From: a bacterium | GTDB lineage: Bacteria; Bacteroidota; Bacteroidia; Bacteroidales; Bacteroidaceae | Length of the DNA: 47,143 nt | Assembly: GCA_004562975.1 (NCBI GenBank) | Contig: SFQP01000006.1 | Coordinates: forward strand, 1 to 47,143 | Direction: 5' to 3' | Shown here: positions 1 through 9,358 of the stretch, piece by piece | Layout: every line of letters begins with the position of its first letter | How positions within the stretch are numbered: position 1 is the stretch's first letter | Position numbers and translations under genes: made by a program | Notes under the pieces: generated by a model | What the model was told of the DNA's origin: nothing | The model's database searches: none | What the model saw: only the letters and a program-made list of their open reading frames with translations

Positions 1-3000
1 CGCGCCATAGAAACCCTGCTGGCCAGCCGCAATAACCACCACAAGCAAATCAATGTCATCGAGGGCAACTACTCGCCCATCTATACCATCGACGGCTACA
101 TGGCCTTCACCATCAACTCAGGCTCACTCAATGCCGCAGCCACATTGCCCTTGGCCAAGGACAGACCGGGCGGTGAGGTCGATGGCAACCTGGGCGTGAA
201 GTCGCTCACCATACTCGGCGGCTGGAGCAAGGATGTGGAAAACCTGTACAATGCGGAAACCTATCCCACCACGTGGGAAATGGCCGGACGTTCAGGTGTT
301 GCAATGGATAAAATGTCCACGTTGCTTCGCATAGTCGACGCACACAACTGGTACAATGTGGGCTCTAATGCTTCGCGCATCTCAGCTACACAGGAGAATG
401 CTGCCGACAACACACAGCGGGTCATCCCTATCACGATTGACGGCATTACGTTCCAAAACGTATATGGCAACAAGACCAATGAGGGTGCTGCCATCTATTA
501 CAGCGACCAGTATCAGTTCTCCGACCCCACCGAACGTGATGAAACCCTGCATTCTGGTGTGTTGGCAGCCGCTTCCGCAGACGGCGCGGGTGGTGGCAGC
601 TCCTTGGTGTACAATACGCTCTTCCACAGTAATATGGGACAGTCGCTCCGGGCTTTCAATACCCATGTGGTGAATTGTACTTTCGCCCTCAACGGCGACA
701 ACGTGGGGTTGCAGAACGATGCTGCCGTCAGCACCACGCCCTCTTGGCATTCCTCTATCCTCAACTCCCTGCTCTGGCGCAACGGTGCTGAAGATGCCAA
801 GGAATACGACCTGCCCTCAGAAACCACAGATTACTTGAGCGGCAACGCCATCTTCGGCGAGAAATCGGTTTACACCGCCGGAACGGTGGTGAACCACGAT
901 ACAGGCGTGCTCTCCATTGCTCTTTCCGGTGGAGGAACGAACGATGCCAACCAGCCCTTGGTGGCCGACAACGCTGATGTGCTCTGCGGCCCCAACTTCA
1001 TGCTTCCTCTGACCGAGGCAGTGGCCGAGAGCGACAAGGAGTTGCGCGACTTCCACCTCCGTCCCTCGGCACGCACCATCAACAAGGGCGACAACATCTT
1101 GTATCTGAACACTGTGGGTGTTGCAGCCGATACCCTTTCGCGCGAAAAGGACTTGGCTTTCATGCCCCGTTTTGCCGGTTCCACCACCGCTCCCGTCATT
1201 GACCGTGGAGCCTACGAGTACCAAGGCGACCTGCAGCGCGTCATCTACGTCGACCCCACCCGTATGGTGACGGGCGATGGCACTTCTTGGGGAAATCCCT
1301 ACGGCCACGGCGAACTCCAGTCGGCCATTGACCTCGCTGCCGTGTTCAGCAGTATCAACACGGGACGACGTGCCTACGTGTTCTGCAAGGGCGGACAGCT
1401 GACGGGTGAACGGCTCACCCCGCGTGCCGGCGTGAGCGTATTTGCCGGCATCGAACCGAACTATACGCAAGAGGCCATAGCCATGAACCAAGTAGCTGAG
1501 GATACCGACCCTTATGCCGGCGGCTATTATGACAAGGACCTGACGGACTATGTAACCCGCGTGCTGGGCGACCGCCCGGGTATCGTTTCGCCATCAGCCC
1601 AGCGCACCGGCATCACCGGCGTGCAAACCGCCGGCAACTATGCCGCCATGGCCTTGCTCGACGGCTTCGACATCGCGCCGCAGCCTGCGGACGTAACCAC
1701 TCCTGTGGTGGATTTGGGTGATGATACTACGCCTCTGCCCGTCGTGTTACGCAATGCTGTGATCCACGATGTCCACAACACGGCTGTCGAAACGGCTTCC
1801 GGTGCTGCCGCTGCCGTGAGGGCGCGCGGAGGACTGCTCTACAATGTGCTGGTGCGCGACTGCTCAGCACAGGCCGACGGCGTGGCAGCCACTTTCCTCG
1901 GCAACAAGGGACGCGCGGTGAACTGTACCTTCCTCGGCACCGGCGCAACAGGCTACGCACTGGAAACGTCGAACGACGATAACGAAACTTACCAGGTAAG
2001 CCATTGCATCACGTGGAATGAACAGCTTCCTCAGAATGAACGATTGGGACGCAAGGGCTCGTCTGCGGGTTACCAAAACTGCAATACCCTGAACGAGGGT
2101 TATCCCTTTGCACGTTACCTCCAGGCCACTGCCGACAACCATCCGGCCAAGCCCGCTGCCTTCACCGACAAGCAGGATCTGTGGTATCAGTTGGAAGAGA
2201 AGTCAAAACACCTTGACTTTGCTGGTACGGACTTCACCGATGCTTTGTACACTTCTTTACAGAGCGCGTTGGGACTGTCTGCCGATGAGCGTGCCATGGT
2301 CATACAATATGCCACCGACCGAGACCTGCTGGGCAATCCGCGTCTGCCGCAGTATAACCCGCTGATTGACCGGGGCTGTTACGAAACGTGGAATGTGCCC
2401 GAAGGAAAGGCGGCCAAAGCCACCTATGCCTATACGGGTGAATCCTCGCGTGGCCACTTGGCCGGAGGTCGCCGTCATCCACAGGAAGGCTCGGTGGTCT
2501 ATGTGCAAAAGAACGCTTCGCTCGTGATGAGTTCCGATAATTTTAACCCGGCTTCCACTACGGCGGCGGGTCGCAACGAGGTGCTCCGCCCGGGCTATCT
2601 GCTCCTGTGCGAAGGAGCCTCACTCTTCAGCGAAGGCACGGCGGTCAGTCTGGGCCATGTCGGTGTGGAACGCACGGTTAATGCCGATGCCGGTGCTTTG
2701 GTAGCATTGCCTTATGCGTTCGATTTCTCCCAAGCACGTTACATCACGTATGATGCCTCGGGCCAGGTTCAGGAAACTGTGCCCGAATCCGCTACCGAAG
2801 TACTTTACTACGATGGCGAAGCCCGTGCCACCTACAACTATATTGCACAAACTGAACCGAACTCGCCTTGCTGGAAACCGTGTGCTGCCGGCGAACGTGC
2901 CGCCTGCATGGGTGTTTGGTATCATCCCACCGCTTCAGGCACTTACCGCTTTACCGCAGCCGATGTGTCTACCACCGACGGCAGTCAGCCCGTTTATCGC

Positions 3001-4053
3001 GAGGGCTATTTCGACGGTGCGTCCGAAGCGGCCAAGATGGTCACGCTGACACAATATGACAATCGCGATGTGGTGGGCGAGAAGCCGTATTATACCGTGG
3101 AGGAGAACATGGGGTGGAACCTCGTAGGCTCTCCCTACTTGGTCAGCGATTATCCCTGCTGGCTACCGCAGGGCACAAGCGTTTCTTTCGCTCCAGACGA
3201 CTATCCCATGTCTCTGCCCCGCTTCTTCTATACGGCAGACGCTCTGGGTAATTTCTCCGCACATCCTTCGTGGAATGCCACCGAAGGCAAGGGACTTTCG
3301 CCAGCCACGGCTTTCTTTACCCAAACGGCCACTCTCCAGTCTGCCGAAACGCTCCGTTTCCTTCTGCCTCATTATGCCGGCGACACGCCGGTGGCTGCCG
3401 CTCCTGGCAAGGTGTTATCGTTGACCGATGGCCTGGGTCGGAAGGACGAAGTAACGCTTCAGCCCGATGTTGACAACGAGGGCTCGGTGGCTTTCCACCT
3501 CGGCACGGACGGCTTGCACTGGTCACCGCTTCAGCCGGGACTGCCGCAAATCTATGCCGCGACGGCGCAGGGGACACCGTTGGCGTGGGCTGCTTCCGTT
3601 CCTGTGGGCACAGCCATCCCCCTCGGACTGAATAGCGGTGCTGGCGGTCTCTGTAAGCTGGGCTTGCCCGAACCCGAAGCTTTTGCCGACTTCACGCACG
3701 TTTGGCTGACGGACAAAGTGACGGGGCTGGTTACGGACTTGAAACACGATGATTATACGGTGCCGCTCGAAGCAGGTGAAGCTACGGACATCCGCTTTAC
3801 GGTACAGTTTGGCGGTGTCGCCCCGAACCCCGGTGCCAGTGGTGAACAAGCCCTCTACCAAATCACTGCCCGTAAGGGCTACATACACATTGAAGGACTA
3901 TTAGGCGGCGAGAACATTGCCGTCTACGATGCTTCGGGTCGCCTCCTGCTCAGTGAGCACGCCCGCACCAACCATTATGCCGCGCCCCTTTTGCCGGGCA
4001 ACTACGTGGTCAAAGTGGAAGGTTACAGTCGCAAGGTACAGGTTGCACCGTAG
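1..4053 (+). CDS. Large cell-surface beta-helix protein, 5' end outside window
   Basis: The frame is open from base 1, so the gene is cut by the left edge; 1350 residues are visible and the first visible ATG (100) is not the true start. The protein is rich in Gly, Asn, Asp and Thr and has two parallel-beta-helix/choice-of-anchor-Q style blocks; the second opens with YVDPTRMVTGDGTSWGNPYG near visible residue 414. The segment MGWNLVGSPYL (around 3110-3140) is typical of Bacteroidota surface repeats. The C-terminus (VYDASGR, then LLPGNYVVKVEG, ending KVQVAP) resembles the Por/type IX secretion sorting tail, which predicts export and surface anchoring. No catalytic motif is visible, so adhesin or polysaccharide-binding roles are only guesses. 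The G+C-rich codon use matches the housekeeping genes here. Confidence 0.85.
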   Translation, partial: RAIETLLASRNNHHKQINVIEGNYSPIYTIDGYMAFTINSGSLNAAATLPLAKDRPGGEVDGNLGVKSLTILGGWSKDVENLYNAETYPTTWEMAGRSGVAMDKMSTLLRIVDAHNWYNVGSNASRISATQENAADNTQRVIPITIDGITFQNVYGNKTNEGAAIYYSDQYQFSDPTERDETLHSGVLAAASADGAGGGSSLVYNTLFHSNMGQSLRAFNTHVVNCTFALNGDNVGLQNDAAVSTTPSWHSSILNSLLWRNGAEDAKEYDLPSETTDYLSGNAIFGEKSVYTAGTVVNHDTGVLSIALSGGGTNDANQPLVADNADVLCGPNFMLPLTEAVAESDKELRDFHLRPSARTINKGDNILYLNTVGVAADTLSREKDLAFMPRFAGSTTAPVIDRGAYEYQGDLQRVIYVDPTRMVTGDGTSWGNPYGHGELQSAIDLAAVFSSINTGRRAYVFCKGGQLTGERLTPRAGVSVFAGIEPNYTQEAIAMNQVAEDTDPYAGGYYDKDLTDYVTRVLGDRPGIVSPSAQRTGITGVQTAGNYAAMALLDGFDIAPQPADVTTPVVDLGDDTTPLPVVLRNAVIHDVHNTAVETASGAAAAVRARGGLLYNVLVRDCSAQADGVAATFLGNKGRAVNCTFLGTGATGYALETSNDDNETYQVSHCITWNEQLPQNERLGRKGSSAGYQNCNTLNEGYPFARYLQATADNHPAKPAAFTDKQDLWYQLEEKSKHLDFAGTDFTDALYTSLQSALGLSADERAMVIQYATDRDLLGNPRLPQYNPLIDRGCYETWNVPEGKAAKATYAYTGESSRGHLAGGRRHPQEGSVVYVQKNASLVMSSDNFNPASTTAAGRNEVLRPGYLLLCEGASLFSEGTAVSLGHVGVERTVNADAGALVALPYAFDFSQARYITYDASGQVQETVPESATEVLYYDGEARATYNYIAQTEPNSPCWKPCAAGERAACMGVWYHPTASGTYRFTAADVSTTDGSQPVYREGYFDGASEAAKMVTLTQYDNRDVVGEKPYYTVEENMGWNLVGSPYLVSDYPCWLPQGTSVSFAPDDYPMSLPRFFYTADALGNFSAHPSWNATEGKGLSPATAFFTQTATLQSAETLRFLLPHYAGDTPVAAAPGKVLSLTDGLGRKDEVTLQPDVDNEGSVAFHLGTDGLHWSPLQPGLPQIYAATAQGTPLAWAASVPVGTAIPLGLNSGAGGLCKLGLPEPEAFADFTHVWLTDKVTGLVTDLKHDDYTVPLEAGEATDIRFTVQFGGVAPNPGASGEQALYQITARKGYIHIEGLLGGENIAVYDASGRLLLSEHARTNHYAAPLLPGNYVVKVEGYSRKVQVAP

Positions 4054-4084
4054 CAGAAGATCCGTAAAGGCCAGAACCGCAGCA

Positions 4085-4165
4085 CACTCCGGATGATCCG
4101 GAATTTCTGTAATTTCTGTAATTTCCGGAATCTCTGGATTATCCGGACTTTCCGGACTATCCAAT
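4085..4165. repeat. Tandem 9-bp array, NNN-TCCGGA, upstream copy
   Basis: Nine consecutive 9-bp units, each a variable trinucleotide followed by TCCGGA or a near variant: cac, tga, att, att, att, atc, tta, ctt and cta precede the hexamers. Variants are TCTGTA (twice), TCTGGA and a terminal TCCAAT. The period is exactly 9 with no indel. The array begins about 30 bp after the stop of the surface-protein gene and ends about 110 bp before the four-helix-bundle gene. TCCGGA is its own reverse complement, so the array has no strong orientation. Confidence 0.9.
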
Positions 4166-4276
4166 CCCCCCCTAAAACCCGAAAAATCACCTCCCTCCCC
4201 TAAAAAAACGCAGCGGAATGCGCTTGCTTCCTGAGTAATCCATATATTCGCGAATTATTAAACATTAACGCGCCCC

Positions 4277-4990
4277 ATGGAACACCGGAACAAGAACATT
4301 CCGCTGCAACACTATCCCGACGGCACGCCGAGTGTGATGCGCAAGCCGACAGTCTACCAAGAACTTCACTTCTACCGCAAGAGTGATGTACTGGTACAGC
4401 TGACAAAAGCCTTCTGTGAACGCTTCCTGCCACCCTATGGCGACCGAACCGTAGACCAGATGGTACAGGCGGCACGCTCCGTTAAGCAAAACATTGTGGA
4501 AGGCTTCACTGACGGACAAACGTCTTTTGAAGTAGAGATGAAACTGCTGGGGATTGCTAAAGGCAGCAACAAAGAACTGTTAGAGGATTACCAAGATTAT
4601 ATCAAACAGCACGGCATACCCGAATGGGCCAAGGATAACCTCACGAGGTATAACAAAATGAGAGATTTCTGCCGGGCGCACAGTGATGAACGCGACTACC
4701 ACCGCTTCTTTGCTATATGGAGCGATGAGGAAATGGCCAACATAGCCCTCTGCCTTTGTCACATGGTAGACAAGGCCTTGACCACATTCTTGGCAAAGCG
4801 CGACCGCGAGTTTGTGGAAGAAGGCGGCATCAGGGAGCGCATGACAGCCGCGCGGCTGGATATGCGCGGCACACAAAAACAGATTATTTCCCAGCAAGAG
4901 CAGGAAATATCCCAACTCAAAGCGAAGATTGCTTCACAACAACGAGAAATCGAGGCTTTAAAGGCAAAGTTAGCGATAATGTCCAGATGA
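4277..4990 (+). CDS. Four-helix-bundle suffix-domain protein
   Basis: 237 residues. Residues 24-175 look like the S23/IVP-type four-helix bundle (related to the Avd/TIGR02436 family): the signature ARSVKQNIVEG is at 66-76. Residues 179-195 (FVEEGGIRERMTAARLD) match my memory of the C-terminal 'suffix' extension found on a subset of these proteins. Residues 198-235 form a Gln/Lys-rich coiled coil with heptad-like spacing. No catalytic residues are seen; relatives are known from 23S rRNA intervening sequences and as nucleic-acid-binding accessory proteins of diversity-generating retroelements, so RNA or DNA binding is a reasonable inference. The gene stands alone, flanked on both sides by NNN-TCCGGA 9-bp arrays that occur nowhere else in the window. 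No good Bacteroidota promoter is visible directly upstream. Confidence 0.8.
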   Translation: MEHRNKNIPLQHYPDGTPSVMRKPTVYQELHFYRKSDVLVQLTKAFCERFLPPYGDRTVDQMVQAARSVKQNIVEGFTDGQTSFEVEMKLLGIAKGSNKELLEDYQDYIKQHGIPEWAKDNLTRYNKMRDFCRAHSDERDYHRFFAIWSDEEMANIALCLCHMVDKALTTFLAKRDREFVEEGGIRERMTAARLDMRGTQKQIISQQEQEISQLKAKIASQQREIEALKAKLAIMSR

Positions 4991-4995
4991 TCAGT

Positions 4996-5112
4996 CTTTC
5001 CGGTTAATCCGGAATATCCGGAACCTCTGAAATCTCTAGAACCTCCGGACATTCCGGACATTCCGGAATATCTGGAATATCCGGAATCCCTAAAACCTCC
5101 TGTCATTCCCCT
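4996..5112. repeat. Tandem 9-bp array, NNN-TCCGGA, downstream copy
   Basis: Thirteen consecutive 9-bp units starting 5 bp after the stop codon. Trinucleotides ctt, taa, ata, acc, atc, acc, cat, cat, ata, ata, atc, acc and cat precede TCCGGA or variants (TCCGGT, TCTGAA, TCTAGA, TCTGGA, CCTAAA, TCCTGT, TCCCCT). Degeneracy increases toward the distal end. Period and hexamer are the same as in the array at 4085-4165. It contains six intact TCCGGA hexamers. Confidence 0.9.
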
Positions 5113-5237
5113 ACAGTTTTACTCCTTCAATCCCCCGATTGCATTAACATTTTTAACCTTGTACAAATCAATTTGTGCCAAATCTGTTCACAGCTCTGGG
5201 CTTCGAATTCTCAACTCGGCGACTTGTTACGGTCACT

Positions 5238-5363
5238 CGCCATGTAATTTTTCAACACAGGCTGCGAAATCTTTCACACTGGGCTTAGAAAATTCTGAAG
5301 TAGGCTTAGAAAATCCTAAGCCTAGCCTTGTAACACCAAAAGTAGGGGCAGAAAATAAGGAAG
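5238..5363. repeat. Degenerate 21-bp tandem repeat in the spacer before mutS2
   Basis: The best units begin at about 5280 and 5301 (core GGCTTAGAAAAT with identical 21-bp spacing); weaker units lie in register at 5259, 5322 and 5343. Read in the plus frame the units give heptapeptides such as LGLENSE, VGLENPK and VGAENKE, but no plausible gene is present. The region 5113-5237 before it shows only a short ACAAAT/ATTTGT inverted repeat and no gene. Confidence 0.6.
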
Positions 5364-5392
5364 GGAGCTTTGATTGAGGCTCTCTTCCTTTT
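5357..5392 (+). terminator. Rho-independent-like hairpin
   Basis: Left arm 5357-5368 (AAGGAAGGGAGC) pairs with right arm 5379-5390 (GCTCTCTTCCTT) over 12 positions with one G-T wobble and a 10-nt loop, followed by TT. It could end transcription from the four-helix-bundle gene, or protect mutS2 from read-through. Confidence 0.5.
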
Positions 5393-5619
5393 GCTGTAGC
5401 AAATATACGCCTAAATGCGCTAAATGCCAAATCTGTATTTTCGGATTTAACATTCTGAAATTCCGTTAAATGATTCGGATTTCGCCAATGGTAATTCTGA
5501 CTGGGCTATCCCGATACAATGATGTCAACAGGGGCTTTGCCGTTTCGCGAACTTAGGCGGCGGCTCGGAAGAAGCAAATCAAAACTGCCGTTTTGTTTTC
5601 TTCTTCTCTCGCCTTGCAC

Positions 5620-5627
5620 TAACTTTG
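5620..5627 (+). promoter_or_regulatory. Promoter -7 element for mutS2
   Basis: TAACTTTG matches the Bacteroidota -7 consensus TAnnTTTG. No clear TTG lies at the usual 18-21 nt upstream, so strength is uncertain. The start codon is at 5690, which gives a leader of roughly 55 nt. The same element argues against the upstream in-frame ATG at 5519 being the true start. Confidence 0.5.
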
Positions 5628-5689
5628 CACAAAAATTAACGAATGGACAGTATCTGACTGTCCCTAGCTACGCTAATAGCGAAGAAACC

Positions 5690-8317
5690 ATGATATATCC
5701 TGCTAATTTCGAGAAGAAAATAGGTTTTACTGAAATAAGAACGCAGCTGAAAGGACGCTGCATGTCGGCTTTGGGTACGGAATGGGTGGACAAACAACTG
5801 CATTTCATGACCTCTGCCGATGAGGTACGCCAAGCCTTGGCCGAGGCGGAGACTTTTGCACGCTTTTCCGAAGAACACGGTGATGAAGTGGAAAGCGAAT
5901 TTTTTGATGTCAGAGAGGCGTTGCTGCACATCAGACCGGAAAGGACTTATCTGGAAGAACTGGACTTGTTCAACCTGAAACGGTCGCTCAAAACCGTACA
6001 AGGGTATGTGGAACTGTTTAACCTGCAGAGCGACGGCGACACCGAAACTTACCCAATCCCACATAACAATGACGATGAGGAACAGGCTGCTGTCGATGCC
6101 GCCGAACCTCGCTATGTATATGCCGCTCTCGCGGGGATGACGCGCGGCGTGGCCACATTCCCGGATATTATCGCGGGCATTGATGCCGTGCTGAACAAAT
6201 ACGGCAAGGTGAAGGACACAGCTTCGCCGGAATTGCTGACGCTGCGCCACCAGATTGAGGTAACCGTTCGTAGCATTTCCCACAGTCTGCGCACCATCAT
6301 CAGTGATGCTCAGGCATCGGGGTACATTGACAGAGACGTGGCTCCCACGTTGCGAGACGGACGGTTGGTAATTCCAGTTGCGCCGGCGTTGAAACGTAAA
6401 ATCAAGGGAATCGTGCATGACGAGAGTGCCACGGGTAAGACGGTGTTTATCGAACCCGCTGCCGTGGTGGATGCCAACAATCGCATACGTGAGTTGAAGG
6501 CTGCCGAACGGCGCGAGGTGATGCGCATTCTGCAAGCGGTGAGTGCCACCATCCGTCCGCATATACAAGATATTCTCGGCTCCTTGCATTTCCTGGCCCA
6601 CGTGGACTATCTCCGCGCGCTCATGTTGTTCTCGGAAGCGTTCCACACAATTGTCCCGCAGGTGGAGGCCGACCCGGTTATTGACTGGCGGCAGGCGCGA
6701 CACCCGCTGCTGGAACAATCACTCCTGCGTCACGACGGGAAAATCGTGCCGCTTGACGTGAGTCTGCCGCAAGGCCGTCGCATTCTGCTCATTTCCGGGC
6801 CTAATGCGGGCGGAAAATCGGTCTGTCTGAAAACGGTGGGGCTCTTGCAGTATATGGTGCAATGCGGTATGCCCATTCCGGCGGACGAACGTACCAAGGT
6901 GGGAGTGTTCGACAGCATTTTCCTTGACATGGGCGACGAGCAGAGCATAGAGAATGACCTGTCTACTTATTCGTCGCACCTACTGAACATGAAGACGATG
7001 ATGCGACAGGCCGGGCCGCGCAGCCTCTTGCTGATCGATGAGTTCGGCGGCGGCACGGAACCACAAATCGGTGGTGCGCTGGCTGAGGCTTTCCTGAGCC
7101 GTTTCGTGAAGAACCGCTGTTACGGCATCATCACGACGCACTACCAGAACCTGAAGCATTTCGCGGAAAAGGACAAGGCGGTGGTGAACGGCGCGATGCT
7201 CTACGACCGGGCGCAGATGCAACCACTGTTTATGCTTCAGGTGGGACATCCGGGAAGTTCGTTTGCCGTGGAGATTGCCCGAAAAATCGGTATTCCGGAG
7301 GAAGTGATAGCTTATGCCACGGACATCGTGGGCCGAGACTACGTAATGAGCGACAAGTATTTGCAGGACATCGTGCGCGACAAGATGTACTGGGAAACAA
7401 AACGGCGCAATATCCGGCAACGGGAGAAGCAGCTGGAGGACACGCAGGAACGCTATGAAAGGGAAATGACGGAACTGCAACTGGAACGGCGCGGCATTCT
7501 GGCACAGGCGAAAGCGGACGCGCAGCAGTTGTTGGAGGAATCGAATGCACAAATCGAAAACACCATACGAAGCATCCGCGAAGCACAGGCCGAAAAGGCG
7601 GCAACGCGTCAGGCACGCGCCGAACTGGCGGATTTCCGCGAACGCTTGCAGGAGGATACGGACGAACAGGACCGCATAGCACGCAAGATGGCGAAAATCC
7701 AACGCCGTCGACAACGGAAAGAGGAGGGTGGGGAAACGGCCCGGCAACGGAATATGCAGGCGGAGGCTACGGCGGCTGCAGCCCTGCGCGGAAAGGTGGC
7801 AGGTAAGGGGAATGTGGCACCAGGTATGGGCAGACCAAAGGACGACGACTTCGGGGTGGGGGATACGGTGCGCATCAAGGGTCAGTCGGTGGTGGGCACC
7901 ATCAAGGAACTGACGGGCAGCTCGGCGCGCGTGCTCTTTGGCATGATGTACAGCCAAGTGGCACTGAAGAAATTGGAGCACGCCGAAATGCCGCAACAAC
8001 CGGAGGGCGTTGGTCCGGCGGCGACGTTTGTCAGCAAACAAACGCGCGACATGATGTATGAGAAGAAATTGCATTTCAAACCCGAAATCGACATCCGGGG
8101 CATGCACGTGGACGAGGCACTCAACGCGATTGCGTATTTCATAGACGATTCCATACAGTTTGAACAGGCTCGGGTGCGCATCTTGCACGGCACAGGCACA
8201 GGTGCGCTGCGGGAACTGGTGCGCCAGTACCTGCACACTGTGCCGGGGGTGAAGCGTTACCACGACGAACACGTGCAGTTCGGCGGTGCGGGCATTACGG
8301 TGGTTGAACTGGAATGA
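5690..8317 (+). CDS. mutS2: MutS2-family ATPase/endonuclease
   Basis: 875 residues from the ATG at 5690. Earlier in-frame ATGs exist (5519), but the peptide they add is not MutS-like and a -7 element lies between. MutS core III is followed by the ABC-type ATPase: Walker A GPNAGGKS at 370-377 and Walker B LLLIDE at 446-451. A long charged coiled coil (about 570-700) leads to the C-terminal Smr domain (about 799-873), with DIRG at 801-804 and HGTGTG at 833-838. Known members lack mismatch recognition; they act on branched DNA to suppress recombination and, in some bacteria, on collided ribosomes. The gene stands alone and converges on the GH25 gene. Confidence 0.95.
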   Translation: MIYPANFEKKIGFTEIRTQLKGRCMSALGTEWVDKQLHFMTSADEVRQALAEAETFARFSEEHGDEVESEFFDVREALLHIRPERTYLEELDLFNLKRSLKTVQGYVELFNLQSDGDTETYPIPHNNDDEEQAAVDAAEPRYVYAALAGMTRGVATFPDIIAGIDAVLNKYGKVKDTASPELLTLRHQIEVTVRSISHSLRTIISDAQASGYIDRDVAPTLRDGRLVIPVAPALKRKIKGIVHDESATGKTVFIEPAAVVDANNRIRELKAAERREVMRILQAVSATIRPHIQDILGSLHFLAHVDYLRALMLFSEAFHTIVPQVEADPVIDWRQARHPLLEQSLLRHDGKIVPLDVSLPQGRRILLISGPNAGGKSVCLKTVGLLQYMVQCGMPIPADERTKVGVFDSIFLDMGDEQSIENDLSTYSSHLLNMKTMMRQAGPRSLLLIDEFGGGTEPQIGGALAEAFLSRFVKNRCYGIITTHYQNLKHFAEKDKAVVNGAMLYDRAQMQPLFMLQVGHPGSSFAVEIARKIGIPEEVIAYATDIVGRDYVMSDKYLQDIVRDKMYWETKRRNIRQREKQLEDTQERYEREMTELQLERRGILAQAKADAQQLLEESNAQIENTIRSIREAQAEKAATRQARAELADFRERLQEDTDEQDRIARKMAKIQRRRQRKEEGGETARQRNMQAEATAAAALRGKVAGKGNVAPGMGRPKDDDFGVGDTVRIKGQSVVGTIKELTGSSARVLFGMMYSQVALKKLEHAEMPQQPEGVGPAATFVSKQTRDMMYEKKLHFKPEIDIRGMHVDEALNAIAYFIDDSIQFEQARVRILHGTGTGALRELVRQYLHTVPGVKRYHDEHVQFGGAGITVVELE

Positions 8318-8364
8318 TGGTGTCTCCACCTTTACGAAAAATAGTCTATCAAAGGCTATTGCAA

Positions 8365-8382
8365 TCTATAGAACCCTATAGA
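8365..8382. terminator. Weak AT-rich hairpin between mutS2 and the lysozyme gene
   Basis: TCTATAG at 8365-8371 and CTATAGA at 8376-8382 form a perfect 7-bp stem with loop AACC. It lies in the 121-bp spacer between two convergent genes. It is AT-rich and has no T-tract, so terminator function is only suggested by position. Confidence 0.3.
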
Positions 8383-8438
8383 AAATGAAAAATGCCGGCG
8401 TGCAAGGGGTAGAATAGTTAAGAGTAACCACAAAATCC

Positions 8439-9320
8439 TTACTCCAAACATAGCCGGCGGAGATCGTACATTGAACCGTTGTAGATATTCAGATCCACCT
8501 TTTCCTTGATGCCGGGCAACCGGCCGCAGTCCGTATGTTGCCAGAACTTCCACGCTCCTTTATAGGTAAGTGAGCGCACGTAATAGTGAGCTATCCAATA
8601 GGGGTAGCGGTCGAACTCCGGCGTGTTGAGGTACGTAAGGCGGAATTTATAGTTGGTATAAAGAATAGGTGGTACGCCGTAGGCTTTCTCTACTCTTTTC
8701 AGCCATTCCAATGCGCCCTTGCGTAATTTTTCCGGTGAAAGTCCGCCGGTTTCCTCAATGTCCAACACCGGGGGCAGGTCGCCCTCTTCCAAATGGGCTT
8801 GCCGGAGAAAATAGTCGGCTTGTTCGCGTGCCGGAACGAGAGGCTTGAAATAGTGATAAGCACCGCGCAGGAAACCGTACTCGCGGGCTTGGTAGAAATT
8901 GTCGTTGAAATTTTCGTCCAGAAAACTCTTGCCTTCAGTGGCTTTGACAAACACAAAACAGATGGCTTGTTCGCCGATTTGGGCTTTCGCTAATTGCTGC
9001 CAGTCGATAGTGCCTTGGTGGTGACTGATGTCAATGCCACGGATAGAGTAGCCTTCGGGATACACTTCATTGCCGTACAAGGCCTGCCAGCGTGAGGTGT
9101 AGGGGGCTACTACATAGATGTACACCAGATAGCAGACCAAAGCTGTTACAGCCATCCATCCCAAACGGATAGAGATGTGGCGCAAGGAGGACGATGCATG
9201 ATTCAGTTTCCGTTTGCTGCGCGCCCTTCCACCGCCTCCTGACCGCTTCCGACCGTTCGATGCGGTGCTGCGGCGTGGGCTGCGGCGGGAAGGAGTATGT
9301 GTGGAGCGATTGGTTTGCAT
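8439..9320 (-). CDS. Membrane-anchored GH25 lysozyme
   Basis: 293 residues. The N-terminus is a very basic, low-complexity tail (1-50), then one membrane segment (about 53-73), so the enzyme is probably anchored with its catalytic domain in the periplasm. The GH25 (Lyc muramidase) domain spans about 93-290: GIDISHHQG carries the conserved Asp97, and VLDIEE carries the catalytic-site pair Asp187/Glu189. GH25 enzymes cleave the MurNAc-GlcNAc beta-1,4 bond of peptidoglycan. It is the last gene of the minus-strand run hpt-adk-obgE-pgeF and starts 38 bp after pgeF ends, so it is probably co-transcribed with pgeF, another cell-wall quality gene. Confidence 0.9.
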   Translation of the reverse strand: MQTNRSTHTPSRRSPRRSTASNGRKRSGGGGRARSKRKLNHASSSLRHISIRLGWMAVTALVCYLVYIYVVAPYTSRWQALYGNEVYPEGYSIRGIDISHHQGTIDWQQLAKAQIGEQAICFVFVKATEGKSFLDENFNDNFYQAREYGFLRGAYHYFKPLVPAREQADYFLRQAHLEEGDLPPVLDIEETGGLSPEKLRKGALEWLKRVEKAYGVPPILYTNYKFRLTYLNTPEFDRYPYWIAHYYVRSLTYKGAWKFWQHTDCGRLPGIKEKVDLNIYNGSMYDLRRLCLE

Positions 9321-9358
9321 GGGTGAAGTATTTGATAGGGATGCAGGTCGTGAATGAA

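Noticed and set aside
4085..5112. CRISPR array
   Set aside because: The units are 9 bp with 3-bp spacers, far below CRISPR repeat and spacer sizes, and no cas genes are present.
5519..5689. Longer N-terminus for MutS2 starting at 5519
   Set aside because: The extra peptide is not MutS-like, and a TAACTTTG promoter element lies within it at 5620-5627; the conserved start is at 5690.
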